Source: Sanguinoderma infundibulare
Lineage: Eukaryota; Basidiomycota; Agaricomycetes; Polyporales; Polyporaceae
Reading direction: 5' to 3'
Length of the DNA: 64,000 nt
Assembly (NCBI GenBank): GCA_032821775.1
Contig: JAVLRN010000011.1
Location: forward strand, 1-64,000
A program made the position numbers and the translations under genes. The notes below the pieces were generated by a model that did no database searches, was not told the DNA's origin, and worked only from the letters and a program-made list of their open reading frames with translations. Positions 11,598 through 22,800 of this stretch are shown here, in pieces (position 1 is the stretch's first letter; each line of letters starts with the position of its first letter).

Positions 11598-12577
11598 ATG
11601 CCGAGAATCAGCCTGTATCACTCAAAGGTACGTCCCTAACTTCGCCCAGCCCACGACACCACTAACGTTCATACCATCACGACTGCGATATGATAGGGCT
11701 GTCCATACTCGCACAGGGTGAGCGCAGATATCGGCTTCTGGCAGCTGAATAGAGTACCAACCTCAATTTTCGAAAGGTGTTGATGGCTATGTATGAAGCG
11801 AAGCTGACGTATTTCAGTCAAGAGATCGACCTCGAGAACAAGCCCGAGTGGTTCGTATCCAAGGTGAACCCGGCTGGCCAGGTGCGCACTCCCTCTGTCG
11901 CACATGCCGCATGCGCGTCCTACGCCCAGAACATGACGGCCCTCTTCCATTCTCCAGACTCCCGCGATCACCCACGGCGGCACGTATGCCCAGCTGTTAG
12001 ACCCGCCTCCCGAGTTGTTCAGGCTCGCCGAGTCGCTCATCATCGTCGAGTTCATCGCAGACCTCTACCCGCAATGGAACCTCCTCCCCGCGGACGCCGC
12101 CAAGCGCGCCCAGGCCCGCTTCTTCATCCACGCCGTCACCACAAAGTTCATGCCCGCCTGGGACGCGTATCTGCACGGCAAAGCGCCGCTCGAGGACCTA
12201 TACAAGGCCGTCGAGCACATCCAGGCGCTCCTCCCGGCCGAGGACGGGTACGCGGTCGGAGTGTACTCGGCGGCGGACATCGCGATCACGCCGTTCCTCG
12301 GGCACGCGCGCGTCGCGCTGCTCAACGAGTTCGGGGCGTACCGGAGGGCGAGGGGAAGAAAGTGCTGGAGGCGCTGACGAGCGGGGAGGGGAGATTCGCG
12401 CGGTTCGGGAAGTACGTCAACGACGCGCTAGCGCGGGAGAGCTTCGGAACCTTCTTTAACGAGGTACGGGCGACGGTGATGCGGTTGAGAGCCTTGGTGC
12501 TGACAACGACGTCCTTTCAGGAGTACGTCACGGAGATGTACAAGGCCCGCTTCGGCAACCTGAGGAACGCGCAGTGA
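11598..12577 (+). pseudogene. Omega-like glutathione S-transferase, frameshifted copy
   Basis: Exon layout equals the intact right-arm gene: 11598-11627, 11697-11717, 11777-11881, 11958-12463, 12521-12577. Exon 4 is 506 nt here against 507 nt in the right copy. One C is missing at about 12341, turning the downstream codons for G-A-Y-P-E-G-E-G-K-K into G-A-Y-R-R-A-R and a stop after about 12 codons (12375-12377). The N-terminal thioredoxin-like domain (GCPYSHR) and much of the helical domain remain, but the last ~60 residues are lost. All splice sites and the promoter survive, so the damage is recent or could be a base-call error. Expression as a truncated protein is possible. Confidence 0.88.
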
Positions 12578-13018
12578 CTACTACTAGTAGCCGAAGCGAA
12601 GTTGTAGTGATACTGTCGAGTACGCAATGAATGCAGTGAGATAATGGTGTACATGGCGGTCTAAACTTACTCCCCCGTTCCATGAGGTAGATAGTGTGAC
12701 AGCCTCACCCCCGCTTTGTCATAGCTTCGCTCCGTTGAGCGCGTTTTGAACGAGCCTGAGGTGATTACTGCAGAGCCCGAATCGGAGGCAAATTAATGGT
12801 TGTCGACGCTGAGCCGATAGCGATGTTGAGGGCATCGGTGCCGGGCATACATGCTGTGAATACTAGCCATAGGTCTGCTATTTGAATAGGCTATGGCTCC
12901 ACAAAATCCGTTAATAATGAGAAAACGGACCAGAATTAAACACCTTCGACAACGATCCCCTTGAGCTGCCTCTCCTCCCTCGTGTGCTCGCCTTCGCTCT
13001 TCAAGTCATCTCCGGATC
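12578..13018. other. Spacer between GST and membrane-protein copies
   Basis: Convergent 3' ends with no gene. The same spacer, with small changes, lies at 59556-59978 in the right arm. Confidence 0.6.
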
Positions 13019-14616
13019 TCAGACAGTCCCCACCGTCGCCAGATGGGACCACCACCTCGGTTGAATGGATGCTCGAGTTCGTGTCGACCATGAGCGCAAT
13101 TCGAGGGGTAGGTATAGAGTTGGGGCTGGGACCGCCATGGCTATTTTGGGTGAGCCCTGCGACCTGTTCAGCGCCACGATGATGATGATGATGATGGTAG
13201 GGTAGAGAGCCTGTGCCATAGGTGAGCGACACGAATTTCACCAATGATTTATCTTTATTCAGAATGACTGAAAGAGCGGACATACGATGAAAAACAAGGA
13301 GGTGCTGCCGATGAACACGCCAAACGTGTCCCAGAGGTTGTCAGAAGAAAAGTAGCCCAGAAGTTCCGCCATGGCGGCCACGCGATTCTCGCTGAGCAAG
13401 TTGATAAGGAGGACGGCCTGTGGGGTCCACACCCGGTTAACCCAAGTGTTTGACAGCGTCCGTCACGGGGATGTGTCCAAATGAGGCTCACCCAGAAAGC
13501 GCAATAGACTGCGCCGGATTCGATGAGGACAGAGAGTACTTTTTGCACTTGCGAACCTCGATGGCCTGCGTCAAGGTAGGCCCGAAAACGCCTCCTCGAC
13601 TCCCTGATTAACGTTTGTCAGCACACAGAAACTAGAATTCGAGGGCGAGTCGTCAGAGATAACATACCATGCCTTGTATCCCACGAGTAGAGTCGCGAGG
13701 AGGTTTGTGCCGAGGGACAGTACGACTGCGATGATACCGACGGTCGGGAATGACTCGATCACAGGTTCGTCCGACAAGGTGTTTTGAACGTTTGGATGGC
13801 AGAATGAGGTAGCGTCCCAAATAAGGATTGCTTTCCGGTCAGGTTCGATGAAAGAGGACGTGAGTTTCCTGCAACACGAATCGACGATGAATGTCAGTAC
13901 CCACCCAACGTTGCCGACAAGAAGATGATGCATGTGGCACTGACAACGCGGTTTTTCAACCAAATGACACATGCTCTCCAGCATACGATCGCGTCTCCCA
14001 ATATGATCTGCGAAATGACCGTGTGTTAGTATGTCTAGTGATTGCGGGAGGCGTACTTACATTCACTGCAAGTGTGGTATTAGCGGCGCACGATTTAAGT
14101 CCTGTATAGTCTTTGACCAGAGACAGGGGCTGGGACACTGGAAAGTCGGGAGATGAATCCCCATAATCCCACAGCTCCTCCGCGGAGCGTATGTAGGCGG
14201 AAAGCACGATGCTCTGGTCGAAAAGAATGATGAAAACTATAATTATAGTCGTCGAGGTGAAGAGGGCGAGAATTGTCAGGTAAAGAATGGCCGCAGTGCG
14301 CCGTGTCCTTCTACCGTGTCTGAGAAGTCGGACCGGATTGCTCGCGTCCTCAATGGCGTCGGTAAAAATAGCAGACAGGACGGACGTACTGGATAAGAGC
14401 ATAGACAGACAGCACAGAGAGAGCTGCGAGTACGCCTAGGTGGGAGTCAGCTGGAGGGAAGTTGAATAGTGTTGGATATCCCGTACCATACAGACCACTT
14501 AGCACGCCAACCAAAGCGAAGTACTTCTGAAATTGGCGAGCGCGGAATTGGTACGCTGCTGTCCTAAAAGTGGGTGATGGCACGGGACATTGATCAGTTG
14601 TTGTTTGGGACATCAT
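13019..14616 (-). pseudogene. Seven-helix-type fungal membrane protein, damaged copy
   Basis: It mirrors the intact gene at 57965-59555 exon by exon, beginning MMSQTTTDQ and keeping GDAIVCWRACV, TNLLATLLVGYKAW and VQKVLSVLIESGAVYCAFW. Two changes look inactivating. The donor of the third intron reads GC instead of GT (bases 13913-13914), and about 10 nt are missing after the NRS codons near 13156, which shifts the C-terminal tail into another frame. It also has a short extra segment (about eight codons) near DEPVIESFP and a CAT-repeat that expands isoleucines in the last helix. Splicing from a GC donor is possible, so this is likely but not certainly a pseudogene. Confidence 0.75.
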
Positions 14617-15542
14617 GCCAGGCGAATGTGGACGATAAAGTGGGGAGGATAGTGAGATAGGGTTCGTGAAAACTTTCGTTCATATAAGTACACACCGTTA
14701 ATTAATCCGATCTGGCCGGACTGACATCTGGGCAGTGCACATTGTTGGGCTCTCGTAAGCCATGTCGGACGGCTTTCATCGAGCATCAGTGGCAATGTGG
14801 CGAGCGTTAATGCGTGATTGTCCTCGTCGAACCTTCATCGAGGCGGCTTCGCGCCCGCGTCCTTCAGTTCCTTCTCAGGCATGCTAAAGCTAGTAGAACC
14901 GTTACTCGTTGGGCGAACCAGGGCTCGCACTTCAGCGGGAGCGCACTCGGAATGAACACGTACTATGCATCGTCTACATCTTGACTAACATGCACAGGAA
15001 CTCGGCGAGTACGCTCCAGAGAAGGACGTTAGTTGCGGCTTCTCAGACAGAGAGCAACTGCATGCGCAGTTCTGCAATGAAGTCAAAACAGATACAGTCG
15101 AGTACTAAGCGACTCACGCGGTAGTTCTACATCCCTGATGGTAGTCCGATAGGATCGATTGCATCTTTGACCACCCAGCGCGCGTCTCCGTAAGCGACCT
15201 CCGAGGGTCGCGGAGACAGCACTGCGTGGCAAGATAAAGTTTAGAAAGAACGTCCGCGCCCCGATACCAGATTTCGCTCGATCGGGGACTGCACAAGCAT
15301 GACGGGGACCATTACTGTCGGCTACCCGCGGACGCTACGAGCGTGGCGCTGCTTAACATGCCTCGCGGTACGAACGCGGATGACATCCATGACAAAAACC
15401 CGAGCGGAACAATGCCACCGGCGCTGCAGATCAGGACTTTGGGAACCTGTGCGAAGATATGGAGATAGTAGCATCATACAGCAGCTACGAACGCGTTCGG
15501 AGTACTTACGACCACCCGTACGGTACTCAGGTTGCGCCGTAG
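14617..15542. other. Duplicated spacer with no supported gene
   Basis: The segment is part of the left arm and matches about 56840-57960. A 78-codon minus-strand frame here (15322-15558) has a 72-codon counterpart in the right arm, but the shared frame is explained by shared DNA and has no domain signal. Confidence 0.5.
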
Positions 15543-16400
15543 ATGAACAAAAACACACGCGAAACCGAAGCCAACATTATCAGGCTGTTGGGCCACTTCT
15601 ATCGCATCGAAAATCTCCAGTTCGTGTCTCATCTCCTTCCTCCATGCGACAGCAACAACAATTGGCCGACCCTACCCTCCGTTCAACGGCTTTTGTCCAG
15701 GAATACTCATCCGTCTGTTCTGGAACGTATGTTCCTCCAGCCACAGTTCTCGGAGCGTCTGGTCCAGCTGTCGCTTGTGCGATGCGTGGCCAAGTGGGAG
15801 GAACTCGCCATCCTGGCCCGAATCTTAAGCGCGCCATCGGTCAAGCGCACCCTCGAAACCTTTGAATTCTGTCCGGTTTTTGGATGCGGTGAGGTCAGTG
15901 TCAGCCTGCACCCTGCGACGATGGAACCCTGTACGTACTCCTCAGCCTGAGTCAGCGTTCAATGACTATTGTTCTGACGAAATGGTTCATTTAACGTCGC
16001 AGTGGCTGACGGGCTCGCGTCCTGCACGTCTCTGAGGACTGTCCTCCTCTTCTTGCATGGTGGCTCGCTCCGCAAGGGCATCTTCGAGCGTCTCTCGGAC
16101 ACGTTCCAACTCTACTGCGTATTGATGGAACGCATTGCGCAGGCGAAGCTACCGGTCGCTGTTGGATCTCTGAGGGTAACGGCATACGGGTACCATGCTA
16201 ATCCTGACGACCTTGAGGCGTTCATCAGCCCGCTCAATTGGGCAAGTTTGGATCGAGCGGCGTCCGGCCTTGTGCGGCCCACTCACGGTCAGACACCACC
16301 GCTGACGGTCTATCTCGCACGCATGCCTTGGCAATCGTATGCGGCACTTGGGAGTGTGACCTTGCGCATCAAGGAGTTGGATTGGAGACGACTCTTGTAA
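15543..16400 (+). CDS. Hypothetical leucine-rich protein fragment
   Basis: Two exons (15543-15930 and 16003-16400) join through a GTACGT donor and a CGCAG acceptor that restores frame as E-P-L-A-D-G-L-A. The product (~260 aa) is rich in leucine with the spacing seen in the C-terminal part of basidiomycete F-box/LRR-like proteins (SLRTVLLFLH, FISPLNWASLD, VTLRIKELDWRRLL), but no F-box is present. The first ~6 codons lie in the duplicated arm and the rest is unique, so the start may be a chance ATG supplied at the duplication junction. A GTAAGT directly after the last leucine codons suggests another intron and a longer original gene. It is probably a remnant. Confidence 0.4.
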
Positions 16401-16799
16401 GTGTTGTTGCCATCGACTTCCCTTCACTGCTCGAGCTGATGAAAGTGCACATTAGACGAGTCCGAGAATAGCGGAGGTCGAGGCAAATTCGACGATGTCC
16501 GTCCTTCGTCTCAAGCCGGTGACTCGTCTTGTTTGGTGGCTGGACCCATCTCAATGAATCCAACCCCCGAGTAGTTTATGTACGTTGTCCGTTGAATCCA
16601 ATATTCGCATTTAGTTGAGCACGACGGCGCCGTCGTGAGGTCCATAGCCCCCCGTCCGAGTCGTCCTATGAATGCGGCAGCTCGCTGGAGTCGCTGCCTG
16701 GGTGGATGTGGCAGTGAGTGTATTATTCAACATTGTCCCGCATTCCTCGAGTCTAGTTCTAGTCCTTGCCTGTGGTACCCGTGCCGACATCCCTGAGCT

Positions 16800-17575
16800 T
16801 GGCAGAATCCGCGCCTGTCACAGCCGGGCGTGGATCCTGATATGGGACTAGGCTAGACGTCCGTCGAGCGCGGTCGCAGAAGAATCGATGAGAGGCCAGG
16901 ATGAGACAGCAGCATGCATAGCCTAGAGCTCCGTTAGGAGAGTGAGGAGGGTGGAGCACGGAAGACTGCGAGGCGGACGAGCGCGGGCGAGGTCTTGGGA
17001 AGACTTGCGGACCCCACGGGTAAACAGGCGCGGCCCGCTGCGGCCGGGGACCAAAGCTGCCAGTGTGAGTGTATTGAAATGTTGTGCAAGAGACGAGACA
17101 CACCGAGCTCATCGATCTCCGCAAGCAGCTCTCCCTCTTTCTCTGGCCGGTCCGCCGCCGCCTGGAGATCCAAGCCGGCCTGGTATGGCGCGATAATGGA
17201 GGGATTGGCGGGGATGGCGAAGATGTTGCACATGGACCAAGGCTCGAAGAAGTCGAGTGTGATGTCGACGTACGACTCGAGCAGCGTCTGAAACGCGACT
17301 AGGCCCTGCTCGATCTCCTACATCGGGATTCGGGTCCCAGTCCGCGTCCGGGATGTTGTTCGAGTTGGACTGGGATGACTTGGATTGGGCCCAATCGGCG
17401 CGGGCGTCGGCCCAACGCTGGAGGAACTGCTCGTTCTCAATAGACTGGCAGGCTTCGTCGTCTGCGATGTTGATGGTGTCGTCGAGGAGGAACTGGGGGA
17501 TAAAGCCGAGGAGCTCGGGGAGGAGAACCGAGGGCGCCGGCCCGTTGGGGGCCTGGAGGGACGTGTCCGTCACGC
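16800..17575 (-). pseudogene. Mis12/MTW1 kinetochore protein, broken 5' part
   Basis: Minus-strand reading gives LLPELLGFIPQFLLDDTINI, then FLQRWADARADW, EIEQGLVAFQTLLESYVD, FFEPWSMCNIFAIPAN and KEGELLAEIDEL, the typical order of fungal Mis12/Mtw1, a centromere-binding coiled-coil subunit. Several breaks are visible. The expected initiator before TDTSLQAPNG is GTG, not ATG. A one-base shift separates DWDPNPDV from EIEQG with no fitting intron. An in-frame TAG at 16923-16925 ends the frame after TLLTEL; a trace of the next segment (VSSWPLIDSSATALDG) continues past it. An in-frame ATG at 17669 could extend the 5' end but not cure the other breaks. The missing 3' part is found beside the right arm near 56.5 kb. 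A working Mis12 gene is expected elsewhere. Confidence 0.75.
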
Positions 17576-17669
17576 GGCCGCATGTGAGGAGGAGCCCACG
17601 ACAGCTGTCACGGTGGTGGGACAGCGCAACCAGGTCCTCGACGAGGATCTGACTCGATATATTCCGCAC

Positions 17670-18679
17670 GCGCCAGCCACGGCGGCGTTGAACCTGCTCT
17701 TGGTCTCCCGTTACGACTTTCTGTTACGACTTGGTGTCTTCATGTCGCGCAACTCACCGGTCGTGAGTATGGTGTCGTCTCAACTGCTCTGACAAGAGAC
17801 CAAAGTTCCGTTCCCTCGCGGCCGGTTACTCCCACCTCTTCTCCTCCCCACCCGGGTTTCTCGACAGCCCCAGCGGTCTCAATCGGGCGACCACGCCCCG
17901 GTGGCCCTCTGAAAGCTTGATGAGCACTTGATGAGCGTCGCGCCGGTTATGTCTTCCCTGCGTTTCCCTCCCGTCCCGCGTTCACGTATCCACCCCGCTC
18001 TAGTACAAGCCGCAGCCACCCGACCCGAACGTCTACCACGCCCGCGTCCCCAACTCTCCCTACGCCTTCCGCATGTGAGATGGCGGCATGGACGTGTACG
18101 GTCAGTTCTTCCTCGATCTATACGATGTCGAGCGCGAAGCCGTCGTCAACCTCCCGCCGGGGCACGCCTTGGTACATTATGCTGAGGCCCCAAAGCCACC
18201 CGGATTTTACGTTCCAAATGCCCACGAGGCAGAGGGCTGTCGTCGCCGCGCAGCCCCGGATGGGAGCACGAGTCTAGCAATGTATTGATGACTGCGTGCG
18301 CTGTAGTTGGTCGGACATGGCCGTTATTGCTTTCTTTGCTCTCGCGACTCTTCGCACTGCTGTCACCATCTTGGATTCTCTGTATAATGTGATACCATCT
18401 TCCCATCAAGAAGTTCATTGCGACCAGTATCGAGACAGAGGACGGGAAGCAGCATGACCTCGACCTCATCGATGAATACTTGGATTCCCAAACCTTGGGA
18501 GTAATTAATCCCAGACATATAACATCAAGTTCGAGGACCGGCGGGACGCAGATATTGCGCTACAGATTGCTACATCAGACTCGAATACAGACCTAGGACA
18601 GCGTGAGCAGAAGATAATATATAATGGGAGGTATTACGGATACGAAGGAGCGTCATCATGATCACATCGCCAGAAATCT
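17670..18679. other. Degenerate region with one coding-like remnant
   Basis: On the plus strand from about 18003 to 18250 one frame reads like a real protein (YKPQPPDPNVYHARVPN, then FFLDLYDVEREAVVNLPPG and KPPGFYVPNA), but a TGA at about 18075 splits it and no intron removes the stop in frame. I do not recognise the family. The rest shows nothing supported. Confidence 0.35.
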
Positions 18680-19663
18680 TCAGACACTCATCTTCATCGG
18701 GATGGTCGGGTGTGGATCATATCCCTCGACGACGATGTCCTCGGTCGTGAAGTCGTCGATATTCTCCACCCTCCTCGTCCACCTCAGCTTCGGGAACGGC
18801 CGGGGCTCACGGTCGAGCTGGATGCGAAGGGCATCGACGTGATCGCGATAGACGTGGGCGTCGCCGAGCTGGATGATGAGCTCGTGCGGCTCGGTGTCGG
18901 TGACATGTGCGACCATGTGGGTAAGGAGCGCGTAGGATGCGATGTTGAATGGGATGCCGAGGCCGAGGTCGGCAGAGCGCTGGTACATGAGGCAGGAGAG
19001 CTTGGGCTTCGCGTTGGGGTCGTCGGCGGGAGGGAGGTGGACGTAAAATTGGCACATCATGTGGCACGGAGGCAGAGCCATCTCGGGTATATCTGAGATG
19101 AAGGAGCGTCGGTGAATGGTCGTTAGAATGATAGAAGATTAGGGCTCACCCGCGGGATTCCAGGCGCTGAGGATGATGCGGCGGTCTGTGGGGTCCGTCT
19201 TGATTTTGCGGACACAGTCCTGGAGCTGATCGACGCCCTTGCCCGAGTAATCGGCATCGCAGTCCTCGTACTTGGCTCCAAAGTGTCGCCACTGGAAGCC
19301 GTAGACGGGACCGAGGTCGCCCTCGCGTCGGTGACCGAGGCCACGCTTGTCGAGGAAGTCCTTGGAGCCGTTCCCGTCCCAGATCTTGATGCCCTTGGCG
19401 GAGAGGAGCTTGGAGTCTGTGCAGCCGCGCACAAACCAAAGGAGCTCCTCGACGATTCCGCGAAGGAACGTGCGCTTGGTGGTGAGGAGGGGGAGGGTGT
19501 TGTCTGCGAGGGAGAAGCGGAGGTTGGGAGGGGCGAAGATGGAGACGGTACCGGTGCCTGTGCGGTCTGGGCGGACGTCACCGGTGTCAAGGACGGAGCG
19601 AATGAGATTCAGGTACTGCAGTTCGTCGTGCGGCTGCGCGGACGTTTGGCCGGGGACGGTCAT
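18680..19663 (-). CDS. CDC21: Thymidylate synthase
   Basis: Two exons on the minus strand (19150-19663 and 18680-19092) encode 308 aa. It begins MTVPGQ and shows the folate/dUMP-binding [10 protein letters not shown], the LLWFVRG and [13 protein letters not shown] segments, the [12 protein letters not shown] loop, the catalytic ALPPCH (Cys near 181), the [19 protein letters not shown] motif and the dUMP-binding HVYRDH. It converts dUMP to dTMP with methylene-tetrahydrofolate. Length and order match fungal TS with no loss. It is divergent from separase across 153 bp containing two MCB boxes; yeast CDC21 is a classic MBF-regulated G1/S gene, so similar control is inferred. Confidence 0.97.
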
Positions 19664-19816
19664 TGTCGATGGCAAAGAGCAAGAGCGCGTTGTTTGGCCC
19701 TGTTGACGCGTTTTCGCGGTTATACCCAGTGGAACGATCACGTGGAATGAACGTTGGATCGAACGCGTCAACACCCTCTCTTGCTGCTCGCCATCATCCG
19801 ACTCCCTACCATCCTC
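19664..19816. promoter_or_regulatory. Bidirectional TS/separase promoter with two MCB boxes
   Basis: Only 153 bp separate the two start codons. Within them ACGCGT occurs twice, at 19706-19711 and 19763-19768, each preceded or followed by GTTGA/TCAAC so that the two sites form an inverted pair (GTTGACGCGT ... ACGCGTCAAC). An E2F-like TTTTCGCGG overlaps the first. ACGCGT is the MluI cell-cycle box bound by MBF-type APSES factors in fungi. Shared G1/S control of both genes is an inference from the site pattern. Confidence 0.75.
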
Positions 19817-22800
19817 ATGCCGCCCTCGACTCGCAATCGTCTGACCAACACCCGCACCACCAACGCTGGCCCCACAAAGACTAGACCAGACCACAATGTT
19901 TCCCCCGATGACCTCGCCGACAAGCTCGCCAGCAAACTCTCCATCTCCGATTCCAAAGGCAAGGCCAAGGCTCTCAGCGTTCGGGCTACCCCGCAGGAGC
20001 GCAAGGCTACCGCAATGCGCGCCATCAATTCTGCATCCAAGTCTCTGTCTGCCCTCATCGACTCTGGATGGAAGGCCTCCCAATCAAAGCCATCTGACCG
20101 CACCACCGCTGCCTCTGCCACAAAGGCCGCCACATCCTCACGCAAAGATCTTACCGTTCTCCGCGACCTCAGTCCCTGTGAGCTTGACATCGAGCGCGCC
20201 GCGTCCAGCATAGTTGGAAAGCTCATTAGCCTTGACATGGTACGTCCCAACATCATTGTCCTTTCGCTCCCCTAACCCCGCGTCAGCACAACGCCGCCCT
20301 CGGCCTCCTCCAAGACATGCATCCGCCCCTTGTTTCCCTCTACCTCCCTACAACGCCTCATCCCGCTCTCTCCTATCCTCTCCATTTGCTCGCGCTCCCT
20401 CTACCTGATGCACCCATCTCAGACCTCCATCTCAACCTAGTATCTACTCACTTCCTCCACGCTCTCCAAATCCTCTCGCATACTACCGCCGACCTCTCCG
20501 CTCTTGTCTCCTCTCTCGCCGACCCTGCTACCCCAACCCTTCTTCCTTGGGCCCCGTTTCTCTCTCATCTCCCGGACAAACAACACGACCATCTTTTCAC
20601 CCGCGCGTACGCACTCACCTCCCGCCTCGCCTCGACCGCCACTCCAGCCTCGACCGCCTACACCCTCCGCATCTACTCCCTTCTATGCCTCGCACATACC
20701 CGTCCGTCGGTCATCACGCCCAACACGTTCTGGGAGCAGGCCATCAAGTTCACCGCCATGTTCGCAAATAACGACTCAGTTGTTCCCGGCGATGCCGCCC
20801 AGTCTGTGTCCGACGCGTGCACGCGCCTCATCGCGACCGCAGAGAAGAGGGAGGATAGGTCAGAGTTCATGGCGGGCGTCGCCTTCGCGCGGTTCTGCGA
20901 GTACTGGAGTCGTTTTGCGAAGCAGGTGTGTGGTTTCTCTTCCGATCGTGTCTTGGGTTGTTCTGCTGTGGGCAATGTGTACGAAACACGCGCTTTACCC
21001 CCAAGAAGGGCGCGTCCCCCACGCCCATGCGGAGGGTGAGAGTAGGGCTCGTGAGTGGACATGCGCCATCCCGTCGTGCGCGATCACCTCATCGTGCCCT
21101 GTTACACCTAAGAGCGAATTGATACGGAAAGACCAAGGGGTGGCGAATACTTTTTCTTGACACAATGCCCCAAAATTTCGGTTGTCGAATCCGGCCGGGG
21201 GACGCACTGTCTCCTGCGGAGAAGGTCCCCGCGGTGGTCTGGCTAGAAATATTCGACCAGGTGCCCAACCCGGCGGACTTGTATGGCTCAGCCAGCTCCT
21301 GCAAGATGTTCCGAGAGCTTATAGTCCGTGCCCTCCACCGTGACGTCGTTTGGCACGTTCCGGAGCAAGTGGCGCAAGATCTCCCACTCTGGGACGAGTT
21401 CTTGAACATGGAACCTCATGTACGCTCTCTCACTCTCGGCGTCACGAAAGCGCACGGGTCAGCCGTTGGCCTCATCGTCGACCTGGATGGGTCGACGACT
21501 TTGGCCCTCGCGAAAATGTCCCCGGCCGTGTCGTCCCCTCGTTCGCTTCGCACTGGTTGCATGCCTCGATGTTCGCGAAGATTCGCTAGCCCTTGGTCTT
21601 GCCGTTTCAATTCGCTCTTAGCTGTAATTTTCCGTCGCGCGTGGTCATCTTGAACAGCGCGAAGTAGATCCGCCGCCCAACCCTGACACGCGCCCCGTGC
21701 TGCGGCAGCGTGCGCGCGCACGCTTCGCGAAGTGCTCACGTCGATCATGCTGAGACATTGCCGGCGGTCTAGCCCAGTGACTCTCACTGCACGATTTGCT
21801 CTGTCTCCCTACTTTCGCAAATACTCCGTTCCTCATCCTATGCCTGAGTATACGCTGCGCGACAGCCCGCATCCACCTCTGATCCTCACGGACGACTGAA
21901 CCAACAATTGACTCGGGCCCAATCGTCTTGGTGCTCAATGATGTTCCGTCATCTCTCTTATCCTGATGTGCACAATCTTGCTATAGCTTACCTGAATGTC
22001 ATAGTCTGGCGATTTGCATGCACTCGAGCAAATCGAGGCACTCGTAAAACCCATCAACGATCATTCCCCGCCAGATGAAGACCGCACTATCATAGAGGCG
22101 TCCGCGCTAGCCACGTCCCTTGCCCGGGCTCTCGCTGTGTTCGAACGTTGGACAGGTGCGCTAGCCATGGTCTCATCGGAACTTTCATAGTTTTTATCGT
22201 CTTGTAGAGGATACATCGGACTTCGCATCCAAACTGCACGAGTCGTCGAGCATCGTCAAACGATGCGGACCTTCCCTCGCGCAGAGCGGGAGTGACCATG
22301 ACCGCGTGAAACGTGGACTCGAGAGGCTGCGTCGTGCCGCCGTCAAGGTCGTCGAGCCGCCGCAGAGCCCGGAGATGGCCTTCCCTCGCGAGGTAAAGAG
22401 CTGCGCGATGGCAATCTTGGAGCAGGTTGTCGATGTTCAGTTGGAGGCGATTACCCAGGTTAGCCTCCATTTTATCCACGCAGTCAGGCTCTCATATCTC
22501 AACGGCGCAGCGAGGCGCATTCACGTCGAGCACGCTCACCCCCGCTCTCGAGACCCTTTTCACTCTCGCGCGCACCACGTTCGTCTTGAACAACCCAGAC
22601 ACCTACGCTCCCGCACGCGCGCGTCTTGTCCGCGCGACCGCGCTGCTCGCGGACGTCCCTACGTCCGGCTCCTCTGTGTCCTCGCGAGCCCTCGCGAATT
22701 ACATGCGCTGCATTGCGGCCGTGTACCACTATCTTGCAGGACAGCTGCACCAGAGCGGCCGCTACGACCACACGGTCCCTTTTGCAGGGGACGGGTGCCG

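Larger units (their letters stand above)
10351..15560 (+). repeat. Left arm of a large inverted duplication
   Basis: This ~5.2-kb segment matches the reverse complement of about 56825-62220. The match starts inside the last codons of the P450 (CAACGCGAC), runs through a shared ~1.2-kb spacer, the GST gene, the membrane-protein gene and a further ~0.9 kb, and stops just after ATGAACAAAAACACACGC. Similarity is high with scattered substitutions and small indels, so the copies are not identical and the duplication is not an assembly echo. The enclosed genes are in worse condition here than in the right arm. Confidence 0.93.
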
